Of a stretch of DNA of 27,830 nucleotides, positions 1-8,748 are shown piece after piece. The notes under the pieces were generated by a model that worked only from the letters and a program-made list of their open reading frames with translations, did not search any database and had not been told where the DNA came from. Position numbers and translations under genes: made by a program. Position 1 is the first letter of the stretch; each line of letters starts with the position of its first letter. Source of the stretch: Clostridium sp. 27_14 (GTDB taxonomy: Bacteria > Bacillota > Clostridia > TANB77 > CAG-508). Where the stretch lies: NCBI GenBank assembly GCA_001916035.1, contig MNRQ01000039.1, positions 1 through 27,830 of the forward strand, read 5' to 3'.

Positions 1-290
1 GATATATATATACATTAAATGGAAAGCAATCGACTATATCAAATAATGATTATTGGACAGGAAATAATACATTAGATTATACAGGATATAATAGTATGTA
101 TTGCGGAAAAAACGGTTCAAAAGGTAGTTATTACTGGTGGCTCGCTTCTCCGTCAGCTAGCAGCTCTAGCGGTGTGTGCCTTGTGAACGGTAACGACGCT
201 GGCTTGGGCAACTACCTCTATAACTACGCGTACGGCGTCGGCCCGCTAGTTTCTCTAAAATCTAGCTTCCAGTTGGAAATAGAACAATAA
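1..290 (+). CDS. C-terminal part of DUF6273 / C-type-lectin-like protein, putative DGR variable protein
   Basis: The frame is open from the left edge (first full codon at 3) to TAA at 288-290, so this is the 3' end of a longer gene. The end reads YWWLASPS, then a Ser/Gly/Asn/Tyr-rich stretch, then GVGPLVSLKS and a short acidic tail. That is the pattern of DUF6273 and related FGE/C-type-lectin-fold proteins, whose usual ending is GVRPVVSLKS. From about 130 to 280 the DNA is strikingly GC-richer than the rest of the window, and many codons are NNC (AGC, GGC, AAC, TAC, CTC, GAC). That is expected if AAC codons in a template were mutated at their adenines, the signature of DGR variable regions. 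The protein would then be a hypervariable ligand-binding or surface protein. No template repeat or reverse transcriptase lies in the window, so the DGR assignment is an inference. The fold family is fairly secure. Confidence 0.8.
   Translation, partial: YIYTLNGKQSTISNNDYWTGNNTLDYTGYNSMYCGKNGSKGSYYWWLASPSASSSSGVCLVNGNDAGLGNYLYNYAYGVGPLVSLKSSFQLEIEQ
130..282 (+). other. Putative DGR variable region (VR)
   Basis: This stretch covers the codons from YWWLASPS to SLKS. Fixed framework codons (WWLASPSA, VC, V-G, GV-P, VSLKS) alternate with clusters of NNC or NNT codons encoding S, G, L, N, D and Y. GC content is far above the flanks. These are the expected traits of adenine-directed mutagenic retrohoming. 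The boundaries are approximate because the template repeat is not visible. Confidence 0.6.
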
Positions 291-333
291 AAAAAGTAAG
301 TAGTCAATAAAATTTTATAAAAAGAAAAGTGTA

Positions 334-383
334 AAGGTCTGTCAAGACTTATGGAAAGTTTCCTATAAGTCTTGACAGACCTT
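334..383. repeat. Perfect 19-bp inverted repeat (stem-loop) downstream of the putative VR
   Basis: The left arm (334-352) and right arm (365-383) are perfectly complementary over 19 bp. The 12-nt centre can add about four more pairs around one bulge. No T-run follows on the + strand, so it is a poor intrinsic terminator for the upstream gene. Each arm contains TTGACA in one orientation, but no matching -10 was found. DGR targets often have a hairpin or cruciform just after the variable region that promotes homing; position fits that role. A terminator or small mobile-element remnant are alternatives. Confidence 0.85.
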
Positions 384-421
384 AGTTAAATAATAGAATT
401 TTTAAAAATGCAAATAAAGTA

Positions 422-450
422 TTGATAAATTTTTAAAATTGTAATATAAT
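422..450 (+). promoter_or_regulatory. Sigma-A-type promoter for mreB
   Basis: TTGATA at 422-427 and TATAAT at 445-450 are separated by exactly 17 bp, 46 bases upstream of the mreB start codon. Confidence 0.8.
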
Positions 451-495
451 TGCAACATAAATGTAATAAAAGTGAAAAAACTTGGAGGGAATGAA

Positions 496-1500
496 ATGTT
501 TAATTTTGGACAAGATGTAGGAATAGATTTAGGTACAGCAACAGTAATAGTATATGTAAAGGGAAAAGGAATAGTATTAAGAGAACCATCAGTAGTAGCA
601 GTAAACAATACAACTGGAGAAGTATTGGCAGTAGGAGGAGAAGCAAGAAGAATGTTGGGAAGAACACCAGGAAACATAGTAGCAACAAGACCATTAAGAG
701 ATGGGGTAATATCAGATTATACTGTTACAGAAAAAATGTTAAAACATTTTATAAATAAAGTATGTGGAAAATTTATATTTTCACCAAGAATAATGATATG
801 TATTCCTTCACAAGTGACAGAAGTAGAGAAAAAAGCGGTAATAGATGCAGCAACACAAGCAGGAGCAAGAAGAGTATATTTAATAGAGGAACCAATAGCA
901 GCAGCAATAGGAGCAGGAATAGATATAGCAAAACCATGTGGAAACATGGTAGTAGATATAGGAGGAGGAACAACAGATATAGCAGTAATATCATTAGGTG
1001 GCTCTGTAGTAAGTACATCATTAAAGGTAGCTGGTGATAAATTTGATGAAGCAATAGTAAAATATATAAAAAAGAAACATAATATAGCAATAGGAGAAAG
1101 AACAGCAGAGGACTTAAAAGTTAATATAGGATGTGTATATCCAAAAATACAAGATGCGGAAATGGATATAAGAGGAAGAGATTTAGCAACAGGATTACCC
1201 AAAACAATAACAGTATATTCAAGCGAAATGTTAGAAGCATTAATAGAACCTGCAATGATGATAGTTGATGCAGTACACAGTGTATTAGAAAAGACACCAC
1301 CAGAGTTAGCAGCAGATATAAGTGACAGGGGAATATATATGACAGGTGGAGGTTGCTTAATAGATGGATTGGATAAATTACTTCAAGAAAAAACAGGAAT
1401 AAATGTAATGATAGCACAAGATACAGTATCATGTGTGGCATTAGGAACAGGGAAGGCATTAGAAAATTTAGATGCTTTAGATGGAAAAGGAAAAAGATAA
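496..1500 (+). CDS. mreB: Rod shape-determining protein MreB (actin-like)
   Basis: Bacterial actin homologue that polymerises under the membrane and guides the elongation machinery for lateral wall synthesis. The 334-residue product has the family's usual length. The actin/Hsp70 nucleotide-binding motifs are present: phosphate-1 GIDLGTA near residues 9-15, IEEPIAAAIG near 130-140, phosphate-2 VDIGGGTTDI near 153-162, and a C-terminal adenosine motif MTGGGCLIDGL. I chose ATG at 496, not the in-frame GTG at 472, because GGAGGG (484-489) sits six bases before it and conserved homology begins there. It is the first gene after a strong promoter and is followed by 131 bases without an obvious terminator. 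MreB, Mbl and MreBH cannot be separated by eye; no mreC or mreD follows, so an Mbl-type stand-alone role is possible. Confidence 0.93.
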   Translation: MFNFGQDVGIDLGTATVIVYVKGKGIVLREPSVVAVNNTTGEVLAVGGEARRMLGRTPGNIVATRPLRDGVISDYTVTEKMLKHFINKVCGKFIFSPRIMICIPSQVTEVEKKAVIDAATQAGARRVYLIEEPIAAAIGAGIDIAKPCGNMVVDIGGGTTDIAVISLGGSVVSTSLKVAGDKFDEAIVKYIKKKHNIAIGERTAEDLKVNIGCVYPKIQDAEMDIRGRDLATGLPKTITVYSSEMLEALIEPAMMIVDAVHSVLEKTPPELAADISDRGIYMTGGGCLIDGLDKLLQEKTGINVMIAQDTVSCVALGTGKALENLDALDGKGKR

Positions 1501-1631
1501 TAAAGAATAAAGAACAAAAGATAAGAAAAAATATATAAAGCAATTTAGAAGATATAATGTAATTTATAGAACATAAATAATTTATAAAATATCTGATAGT
1601 AAATGTTGCTATAGAAGGGATTGATAGTAAG

Positions 1632-2921
1632 GTGAAAACAGTAGCATTTATCACTTTAGGATGTAAAGTAAATCAATATGAAACAAATGCCATGTCGCAA
1701 AAATTAATAGAAGAAGGCTATAAAATAGTAGAACATACACAAAAAGCAGATATATACATAATAAATACATGTACAGTAACAAATATGTCAGATAGAAAAT
1801 CAAGACAAATGATAAGAAGAGCTAAAGAAATAAATCCAGAAGCTACAATAATAGCAGTAGGATGTTATGTACAAGTAGCTAAAAAAGAAATAGAAAATAT
1901 AAAAGAAATAGATTTAGCATTAGGAAATGAAGAAAAAGTAGACATAGTAAAATATTGCAATGAAATTATTCAAAAAAATAAAAAGGAAGAAATAGCAGAT
2001 GTAATGCAATCAAGAAAATTTGCTGAGTTTGGAGAAACAAGCTATACAGAAAAAACAAGAGCAGTTATAAAAGTACAAGATGGTTGTGACAGATTTTGTT
2101 CATATTGTATAATACCGTATGCAAGAGGAAGAGTAAGAAGTAGAGAGCCAGAACATATTATAAAAGAAATAAAACAGATAGCAAATGAAGGAATAAAAGA
2201 GGTTGTAATAACAGGAATACATATAGCATCTTATGGAAAGGATTTTAAAAAAGATTATAAATTAATAGATCTATTAGAAGAAATCAATAAAATAGATGGA
2301 ATAGAAAGAATACGATTAGGTTCAATAGAGCCATTATTGATAACAGAAGAATTTGTGCAAAGATTAGTAAAATTAGAAAAAATATGTGAGCAATTTCATT
2401 TATCTTTACAAAGTGGATGTGATGAAACTTTAAAAAGAATGAATAGAAGATATACAACACAACAATTTGAAGAAATAGTAAAAAGATTAAGAAAAGCTTA
2501 CGATAATGTGAATTTAACAACAGATATAATAGTAGGATTTCCAGGAGAAACAGAAGAAGAATTTGCAAAAACTTATAAATTTCTTGAAAAAATAAAATTT
2601 TATAAAATGCATATATTCAAATATTCTCCAAGAAAAGGAACAAGAGCAGAACAAATGCCACAACAGATAGAACCACAGCTAAAAGAGGAAAGAAGCAAAA
2701 AATTAATAGAATTATCAGATAAAAATGAAAAAGAATATAATAGTAAATATGTTGGAAAACGAGTAGAAGTTTTATGGGAAGAACAAAAAAATGAAATATA
2801 TAAAGGACATACAAAAAATTATGTATTAGTAGAAATGGAAGCAAAACCAAGTGAAAATAAGGAAAATGTGATTGAAAGTGTGCAAATATCACAAGCTTAT
2901 GAACATTATGTTAAAGTTTAA
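1632..2921 (+). CDS. mtaB: tRNA t6A37 methylthiotransferase MtaB
   Basis: Radical-SAM enzyme that converts t6A to ms2t6A at position 37 of ANN-decoding tRNAs. The 429-residue protein has the full methylthiotransferase layout. An N-terminal UPF0004 domain carries three cluster cysteines (C11 in TLGCKVNQYE, C47 in NTCTVT, C78 in VGCYVQ). A radical-SAM core has the CxxxCxxC motif at C142, C146 and C149 (GCDRFCSYC). A C-terminal TRAM-like segment begins near YVGKRVEVLWEE. The opening TLGCKVNQYET is typical of MtaB rather than MiaB or RimO. The start is GTG at 1632, with an AGAAGGGA-like site about 11 bases upstream; no in-frame ATG fits better. A terminator follows. Confidence 0.93.
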   Translation: MKTVAFITLGCKVNQYETNAMSQKLIEEGYKIVEHTQKADIYIINTCTVTNMSDRKSRQMIRRAKEINPEATIIAVGCYVQVAKKEIENIKEIDLALGNEEKVDIVKYCNEIIQKNKKEEIADVMQSRKFAEFGETSYTEKTRAVIKVQDGCDRFCSYCIIPYARGRVRSREPEHIIKEIKQIANEGIKEVVITGIHIASYGKDFKKDYKLIDLLEEINKIDGIERIRLGSIEPLLITEEFVQRLVKLEKICEQFHLSLQSGCDETLKRMNRRYTTQQFEEIVKRLRKAYDNVNLTTDIIVGFPGETEEEFAKTYKFLEKIKFYKMHIFKYSPRKGTRAEQMPQQIEPQLKEERSKKLIELSDKNEKEYNSKYVGKRVEVLWEEQKNEIYKGHTKNYVLVEMEAKPSENKENVIESVQISQAYEHYVKV

Positions 2922-2977
2922 AAGATAAATATATAATAAATAATAAAAAATGATAGAAAAATAATAATGAGAAAAAG

Positions 2978-3008
2978 AAAAATGATAAAACTATATCATT
3001 TTTTTTTT
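2978..3008 (+). terminator. Intrinsic terminator after mtaB
   Basis: A 10-bp AT-rich stem (2978-2987 with 2994-3003) and a 6-base loop run directly into a T-tract ending at 3008, 56 bases after the mtaB stop. Confidence 0.7.
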
Positions 3009-3066
3009 ATTTATGATACAATAAAAAAGATTTAATACTAAAGAAATAAAAGAAAGGATTTTAAGT

Positions 3067-4206
3067 ATGAAAAGTAAAATTGCAAGTTTTATAATGACAA
3101 TTCTAATGATGTTAATTATATCAATATTAATATTATTGGGTATTTTTGTTTATCAAGAAATATATAATGAAGATAGTAATCAAATAGAAGAATTTGAGTC
3201 AACATATAATCCAACATCAGAAAATTCAGTAGAAGATACTAAAAAAATAACGACACCACAGCTTATAAAAGATAAAATAAGTCAAATAATAAATTCATCA
3301 TCTGAAAACAATAATAAAACTGAAAATAAATATGAAAATGTACAAATAGACAAATACTTTTATAATCAATTGAATGATTATTCAAAAATAATATATAAAG
3401 GATTAGAAGCAAATAAAGAACAAATGAAAACAGGAACAGCTAAAATAGAATTAGGAACAGCATTCACTAAAATCTTAGAAACAGAAGGCGGAGAAGAAAA
3501 ATTAGGAAAATACTATCAATCAGCTGTAGAAACATATTTATATGACAATCCAGATGTATTTTATATTTCGGCAAATAAGTTATACTTAAATATAGAAACA
3601 ACAACTAAGGGAAGAAATAAGACTTATGATGTTTTTATAAATAATGGAAGTAGAGAAAATTATTTTACAGACGATTTTTCATCAGAAAGTCAGGTAAAAA
3701 CAGCAATAGAACAGGTAGAGCAAATAAAAAATCAGATAATTGCACAAAAAAATAATAATGTATATTATGATATAAAAATGATACATGATTATTTAATAAA
3801 TAATATAGAATATGAAACAACTATAGCAAAATCAAATATTTATGATATTTATGGAGCTTTAGTAAAAAATGAATGTGTGTGTGAAGGATATGCGAAATCT
3901 TTCAAATATTTATTAGACCAAATGAATATACCATGTATTATTGTAATAGGAAAAGCTACAAATACTAAAGGACAAACAGAAAATCATGCTTGGAACTATG
4001 TACAAATAAATGAAAAATGGTATGCAGTTGATTGTACATGGGATGATCCAGTAATTGTAGGAAATGGAAAAATAGGCAATGATACTAAGTATAAGTATTT
4101 TTTAAGAGGAAATGAATATATGGCAAAAGATCACATATTAAGTGGCCAATTTACAGAAGGTGGTCAAGTATATACATATCCAGAATTAAGTGCAACTGAT
4201 TATTAA
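3067..4206 (+). CDS. Membrane-anchored transglutaminase-like protein
   Basis: This 379-residue protein has one N-terminal hydrophobic segment (about 7-30) that acts as an uncleaved signal anchor, an extracellular Asn/Ser/Glu-rich linker to about 90, and a C-terminal transglutaminase-like cysteine-protease fold. The triad is visible: C272 in CEGYAKSF, H307 in ENHAWN and D322 in VDCTWDDP. Clostridial proteins of this type act outside the cell on proteins or peptidoglycan-linked peptides, but the substrate is unknown. AAAGGA at 3053-3058 precedes ATG 3067 by a normal distance. The next gene begins 22 bases after the stop, so the two may be co-transcribed. The catalytic residues are intact; the biological role is not inferable from sequence. 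Confidence 0.8.
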   Translation: MKSKIASFIMTILMMLIISILILLGIFVYQEIYNEDSNQIEEFESTYNPTSENSVEDTKKITTPQLIKDKISQIINSSSENNNKTENKYENVQIDKYFYNQLNDYSKIIYKGLEANKEQMKTGTAKIELGTAFTKILETEGGEEKLGKYYQSAVETYLYDNPDVFYISANKLYLNIETTTKGRNKTYDVFINNGSRENYFTDDFSSESQVKTAIEQVEQIKNQIIAQKNNNVYYDIKMIHDYLINNIEYETTIAKSNIYDIYGALVKNECVCEGYAKSFKYLLDQMNIPCIIVIGKATNTKGQTENHAWNYVQINEKWYAVDCTWDDPVIVGNGKIGNDTKYKYFLRGNEYMAKDHILSGQFTEGGQVYTYPELSATDY

Positions 4207-4228
4207 AGTAGAAAGGAAAGAAGAAAAA

Positions 4229-5092
4229 ATGGCATTATTAAAAGAAATATTTTCCAACAAAATAGAAGTATATGCTTTTGTAGGACCATCAGGAACAGGT
4301 AAGAGTTATAGAGCACAAATGGTTGCAGGAGAAAAGGGAATAGAATACATAATTGATGATGGACTATTAATTAAAGGAAATGAAGTAATAGCAGGTGAAT
4401 CAGCAAAAAAGGCACCAACTAAAATAGAAACAGTAAAACATGCATTATTTTATACAGATGAGGAAAACCAAGAAATAACAAAGGCTTTCAAAAAATATAA
4501 ACCAGACAAAATATTAATATTAGGAACATCAGATGGAATGGTACAAAAAATAGCAGCAAATTTAGGACTACCACAAATAAAAGAAACAGTGTATATACAA
4601 GATGTTGCAACTAAACAGGAAATGGAAACTGCAAGACGTATACGTGTAACAGAAGGCAAACATGTAATTCCTGTACCAACTTTTGAAATAAAAAAAGATT
4701 TTTCAGGATATTTATTAGATCCTTTACAAATTTTTAAAAGTAAAGGAAAAGGTGAAAAACCATACATATCAGAAAAGTCAATAATAAGACCAACATTTAG
4801 TTATATGGGGAATTTTACAATTTCAGATACTGTATTTAGACAAATTTTGGAATATTTAGCAAGCAAAACAAAAGGAATATATAAAATACAAAAAGTAAGA
4901 GTTTCCAACTATGGTGATGGCGCAAGTTTGTATATGGAAGTAACAGTTACTTATGGTGTAAATGTTATGAAAGAAATAAGTGGGTTTAGAGAAAAGGCAC
5001 AAAAGGAAATTGAAAATTTAACTTCAATGAATATTGTAGATATGGAAATAGTAGTTAAAAATATTTATGTTCCAGAAAAAGAAGAAAAATAG
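4229..5092 (+). CDS. P-loop NTPase with C-terminal Asp23/Gls24-like domain
   Basis: The 287-residue product starts with a nucleotide-binding region carrying Walker A GPSGTGKS (residues 19-26 from ATG 4229). The middle part has Rossmann-like strands (KILILGTSD) and the C-terminal ~100 residues (from about ISEKSIIRP) resemble the Asp23/Gls24 (DUF322) domain, which in Gram-positives is tied to membrane and envelope stress. I preferred ATG 4229 to the upstream GTG 4190 because AAGGA lies at about 4213-4217 and the longer form would overlap the previous gene. Annotation pipelines are likely to call such proteins Asp23/Gls24 family. The function of the ATPase half is unknown; a membrane-linked sensory or scaffold role is only a guess. 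Confidence 0.7.
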   Translation: MALLKEIFSNKIEVYAFVGPSGTGKSYRAQMVAGEKGIEYIIDDGLLIKGNEVIAGESAKKAPTKIETVKHALFYTDEENQEITKAFKKYKPDKILILGTSDGMVQKIAANLGLPQIKETVYIQDVATKQEMETARRIRVTEGKHVIPVPTFEIKKDFSGYLLDPLQIFKSKGKGEKPYISEKSIIRPTFSYMGNFTISDTVFRQILEYLASKTKGIYKIQKVRVSNYGDGASLYMEVTVTYGVNVMKEISGFREKAQKEIENLTSMNIVDMEIVVKNIYVPEKEEK

Positions 5093-5160
5093 AAAATGCT
5101 AATAAATTAATTACAAAGAGCAAATAATTAAATATTTTTAAAGAAAGGTAAGGGATAAAA

Positions 5161-6645
5161 ATGTCATTTGTAGTAGCAATAGATGGACCAGCGGGAAGTG
5201 GAAAGGGAACAGTTACAAAATTAGTAGGAAAAAAAGAAGGTTTAATAAATATAGATACAGGTGCAATGTATAGATGTGTTACATTAAATATGATAAAAGA
5301 AAAAGTAGGATTGGAAGATACAGAAAAAATAAGGGAAATCCTAGAGAAAATAAAAATAGAATTTAAAACAGAAAATGAAGAAGACAAAGTATATTTGAAT
5401 GAAGAAGAAGTTACAAAACAAATAAGAGAAAAAGATGTAAATTCTTTAGTGTCACAGGTATCTCATTTAGTGGAAGTGAGAGAAAATATAACAAAACTTT
5501 CCAGAAAAGTAGCAGAAGGAAAAAAAGTAATAATGGAAGGAAGAGATATAGGAACAAATGTATTTCCAAATGCTGAAATAAAAATTTATTTAGATGCAAC
5601 ACCAGAAGAAAGAGCAAATAGAAGAATGAAACAAAATGAGGAAAAAGGAATAAGTGCAACTTATGAAGAAGTTTTAGAAAATATAAAATTTAGAGATAAT
5701 AATGATAAAACAAGCAAAGTTGCACCTTTAAAACAAGCAGAAGATGCAATTTATGTTGATACTACTAATTTAGAAATACCAGCTGTTGTAGAAAAAATTT
5801 GTAAAATTATAGAAAATTCAGAAAATTGGAAAAATAGAGAAATAGAAGAAAATATAGAAAAAAAAAATGAGGAACTAGATCTTGCAAATAATAAAATTGA
5901 TGTGGAACAAAATAAAAAGAGTGAAAAAGTAGATATAGAAAAAAATAATGTAATAGATTTAAAGCAAAATATGACTAAAAAAGAGTTAAAAAAAATAAAA
6001 AAACAAGAAAAAAGTTCTATAAAATTTGATAAAAAAGAAGATTCAATATGGACAAAATTGCAAAGAAGAATAGTATGGGGATTTTTAAGAAGCTTTTATA
6101 AGATATTTTATCGTGTAAAAATAGAAGGAACAGAAAATGTACCAAAAGAAGGAGCTTTTATATTATGTGGTAATCATATAGATTTTATGAAAGTACCAGT
6201 TGTAGTAGTTTATTGCCCTAGAAAAGTAAGCTTTATGGGAAAGATAGAGTTATTTAATAATCCGTTTTTAGCACGTTTGGGAGAATTATTTGATGTTATT
6301 CCTGTAAAAAGAGGAAAACAGGATGTGGATGCGATGAAAAAATCTTTGAAAGTTTTAAATAGTAAAGAAGGTTTAGGAATATTTCCAGAAGGAACAACAA
6401 AAGGACTAGAAAAGGGTGTAAAAGTTAAAAATGGAGCAGCATTTATGGCATTAAGAACAGGAAATCCAATAGTACCAGTGGGAGTAGAAGTAACTAAAAA
6501 GCCATTTTCAAAGATAATTGTAAGATATGGTAAAACTTTAGATTATAGTCAATATAAATCAAAAACGCCTGAAAAGGAAAACTTAGATAAAGTAACAAAT
6601 GAAATGATGGAAACAATAATAGATTTAGCAAATTTACATTTTTAG
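5161..6645 (+). CDS. cmk: Fusion of cytidylate kinase and PlsC-type acyltransferase
   Basis: Two enzymes in one 494-residue chain. Residues 1-220 are cytidylate kinase (CMP/dCMP to CDP/dCDP): P-loop DGPAGSGKGT (8-17), DTGAMYR (32-38) and EGRDIGT (126-132). A charged Lys/Glu/Asn linker spans about 221-300. Residues 300-494 are a 1-acyl-glycerol-3-phosphate acyltransferase (phosphatidic acid synthesis at the membrane) with FDVIPVKRG, FPEGTTKG (408-415) and IVPVGV. The acyltransferase catalytic HX4D motif is degenerate: NHIDFMK has Lys344 where Asp is expected, with an Asp at H+2 instead. In many Clostridia cmk and plsC are adjacent separate genes, so the fusion is a natural derivative. The kinase half should be active; the activity of the acyltransferase half is uncertain. 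ATG 5161 has AAAGGTAAGGG upstream. Confidence 0.88.
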   Translation: MSFVVAIDGPAGSGKGTVTKLVGKKEGLINIDTGAMYRCVTLNMIKEKVGLEDTEKIREILEKIKIEFKTENEEDKVYLNEEEVTKQIREKDVNSLVSQVSHLVEVRENITKLSRKVAEGKKVIMEGRDIGTNVFPNAEIKIYLDATPEERANRRMKQNEEKGISATYEEVLENIKFRDNNDKTSKVAPLKQAEDAIYVDTTNLEIPAVVEKICKIIENSENWKNREIEENIEKKNEELDLANNKIDVEQNKKSEKVDIEKNNVIDLKQNMTKKELKKIKKQEKSSIKFDKKEDSIWTKLQRRIVWGFLRSFYKIFYRVKIEGTENVPKEGAFILCGNHIDFMKVPVVVVYCPRKVSFMGKIELFNNPFLARLGELFDVIPVKRGKQDVDAMKKSLKVLNSKEGLGIFPEGTTKGLEKGVKVKNGAAFMALRTGNPIVPVGVEVTKKPFSKIIVRYGKTLDYSQYKSKTPEKENLDKVTNEMMETIIDLANLHF

Positions 6646-6737
6646 TTTTTTTCGTGGCCGTACTCAAAAAACATCTCAATAAGATATAAAATGAAAAATG
6701 TTTTATTATTTGAAGTAAAAACAACAATGAATTTATG

Positions 6738-6766
6738 TTGACAAATATGCCATACAGTAGTATAAT
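6738..6766 (+). promoter_or_regulatory. Consensus sigma-A promoter for typA
   Basis: Perfect TTGACA (6738-6743) and TATAAT (6761-6766) with 17-bp spacing, 59 bases upstream of the typA start codon. Confidence 0.9.
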
Positions 6767-6825
6767 TAAGGACGTTATTAATAATTTTAAAATAAATAAA
6801 AATCAGAGGGGAAGGAAAAGAAAAA

Positions 6826-8629
6826 ATGAACAATAAAAATATAAGAAATATAGCAATAATAGCACACGTAGATCATGGAAAAACAACATTAGTAGATGCA
6901 TTATTAAGACAAAGTCATGTATTTAGAGAAAATGAACAAGTACAAGAAAGAGTAATGGATTCAAATGACCAAGAAAAAGAAAGAGGAATAACAATACTTT
7001 CAAAAAATACTTCAGTAATGCATGGAGATATAAAAATAAACATAGTAGATACCCCGGGACATGCGGATTTTGGAGGAGAAGTAGAAAGAGTTTTAAAAAC
7101 AGTTGATGGTGTATTGCTATTAGTAGATGCTTTTGAGGGAGCAATGCCACAAACAAGAGAAGTATTGAAAAAATCATTGGCTTTAGGTCTAAAACCAATA
7201 GTAGTAATTAATAAAATAGATAGACCAGGTGCACAACCAGAAAAAGTAGTAGACCAAGTAATAGAGTTATTTATAGAATTAAATGCAACAGATGAACAAT
7301 TAGATTTCCCTGTAGTATATGCATCAGCAAAAAATGGAATAGCAAAAATGGATTTATCAGATGAATCAACAGATTTGACATGTCTATTTGAAACAATAAT
7401 AAATACAATAGAGCCACCAAAATGTGAATTGGAAGGACCTGCTCAAATGTTAGTATCAAATATAGATTATGATGATTATGTTGGAAGAATTGGTATAGGT
7501 AGACTTGAAAGAGGAACAATGAAAGTTGGTATGCCAGTTAGTATTTGCGGAAAAGAAGATAAAATAACACAAGGAAGAATAGCAAAATTATATACACATG
7601 TTGGATTAAAAAAGGTTGAAGTAGAAGAAGTTGGGGCTGGAGATATTATAGAGTTTGCAGGATTACCAGATATCAATATAGGTGATACAGTATGTGATTT
7701 TGAACATCCAGAAAAAATACCATTTGTAGATATTGATGAACCAACAGTAACAATGACATTTAGCGTAAATAATGGACCATTTGCAGGAAAAGAAGGTCAA
7801 TTTATAACATCAAGACATATACGTGATAGATTGTATAAAGAATTAGAAAGAAATGTTTCTTTAAGAGTAAAAGATGGAGAAACACCAGATTCTTTTGAAG
7901 TATCAGGAAGAGGAGAATTACATTTATCTGTATTAATTGAAACAATGAGAAGAGAAGGATTTGAATTATTAGTTTCAAGACCAAAAGTTATTTTTAAAGA
8001 GATTGATGGAGTTAAATGTGAACCAATTGAATTATTAGTAGTAAATGTTCCTGATGATTGCGTAGGAAATGTAATTGAAAAATTAGGTAGAAGAAAAGCT
8101 GAAATGATAAATATGGAACCAGCAGAAGCAGGTCATACAAATACCAGCAAGAGGAATAATTGGATATAGAACAGAATTCCTTACAGATACAAAAGGAGAA
8201 GGAACAATGAATCATATATTTGATTCTTATGAACCTTATAAAGGAGATATTCAAGCACGTGTAAGAGGAACAATAGTAGCATTTGAACCAGGTAAATCAG
8301 TAACTTATGGATTATATAATGCACAAGATAAAGGTGATTTATTTATAGGTCCAGGTGTTGATGTATATGAAGGAATGATTGTCGGATTAAATTCAAGAGG
8401 AGAAGATTTAGCAATAAATGTATGTAAAGAAAAACATTTAACAAATACTAGAGCTTCTGGATCAGATGATGCTTTACGTTTAGTACCACCTATTCAAATG
8501 TCATTGGAGAAAGCAATAGAATTTATCCAAGATGATGAATTAGTTGAAATTACACCAAAATCAATTCGTTTAAGAAAGAAAATTTTGGATACAAAAGAAA
8601 GAGAAAGAGCAAATAGAAATAAACAATAA
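6826..8629 (+). pseudogene. typA: Ribosome-associated GTPase TypA/BipA, interrupted by a small deletion
   Basis: Translational GTPase of the EF-G group, acting in ribosome assembly and stress adaptation. Residues 1-447 contain the G domain (G1 AHVDHGKTT near 13-21, DTPGHADFGGE, NKIDRPGA) and the following domains. The frame then fails at 8140: after ...EAGHT the reading frame jumps, and IPARGIIGYRTEFLTDT continues at 8141 in another frame to the normal end at 8629. Only one base remains between the Thr and Ile codons where the family has about five residues (commonly RLEFK). That fits a 14-nt deletion, not a homopolymer slip. Both flanks otherwise look well conserved, so the lesion is recent or an assembly error. 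As written, the protein would stop at 8169 with a short nonsense tail. AGGGGAAGG lies before ATG 6826. Confidence 0.9.
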
Positions 8630-8658
8630 TTTTTTAAGAATAAAAATTTATGAAATGA

Positions 8659-8700
8659 GGTTGGAAAATGATTAGAAATAATTGTTTTTCAACCATTTTT
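8659..8700 (+). terminator. Intrinsic terminator after typA
   Basis: A 10-bp stem (8659-8668 with 8685-8694, one G-U pair) is followed by ATTTTT. Confidence 0.65.
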
Positions 8701-8748
8701 AAAAAATTTGTGTCTTTTACATGTTAAATGTAAGAAATGGGGTTGGAA

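Noticed and set aside
372..377. TTGACA in the 19-bp hairpin as a -35 box
   Set aside because: No -10 element at 16-18 bp downstream; the mreB promoter at 422-450 is better.
472..495. GTG at 472 as the mreB start
   Set aside because: The extra eight residues precede family homology and encode the Shine-Dalgarno; ATG 496 has correct spacing.
717..1202. Long minus-strand frames across mreB and other genes
   Set aside because: They are hydrophobic or Leu/Phe-rich complements of AT-rich coding sequence, lack ribosome sites and lie fully inside conserved genes.
6646..6720. Weak AT inverted repeats after the cmk-plsC gene as a terminator
   Set aside because: Only a 7-bp A/T stem around a long loop and no proper T-run; too weak to annotate.
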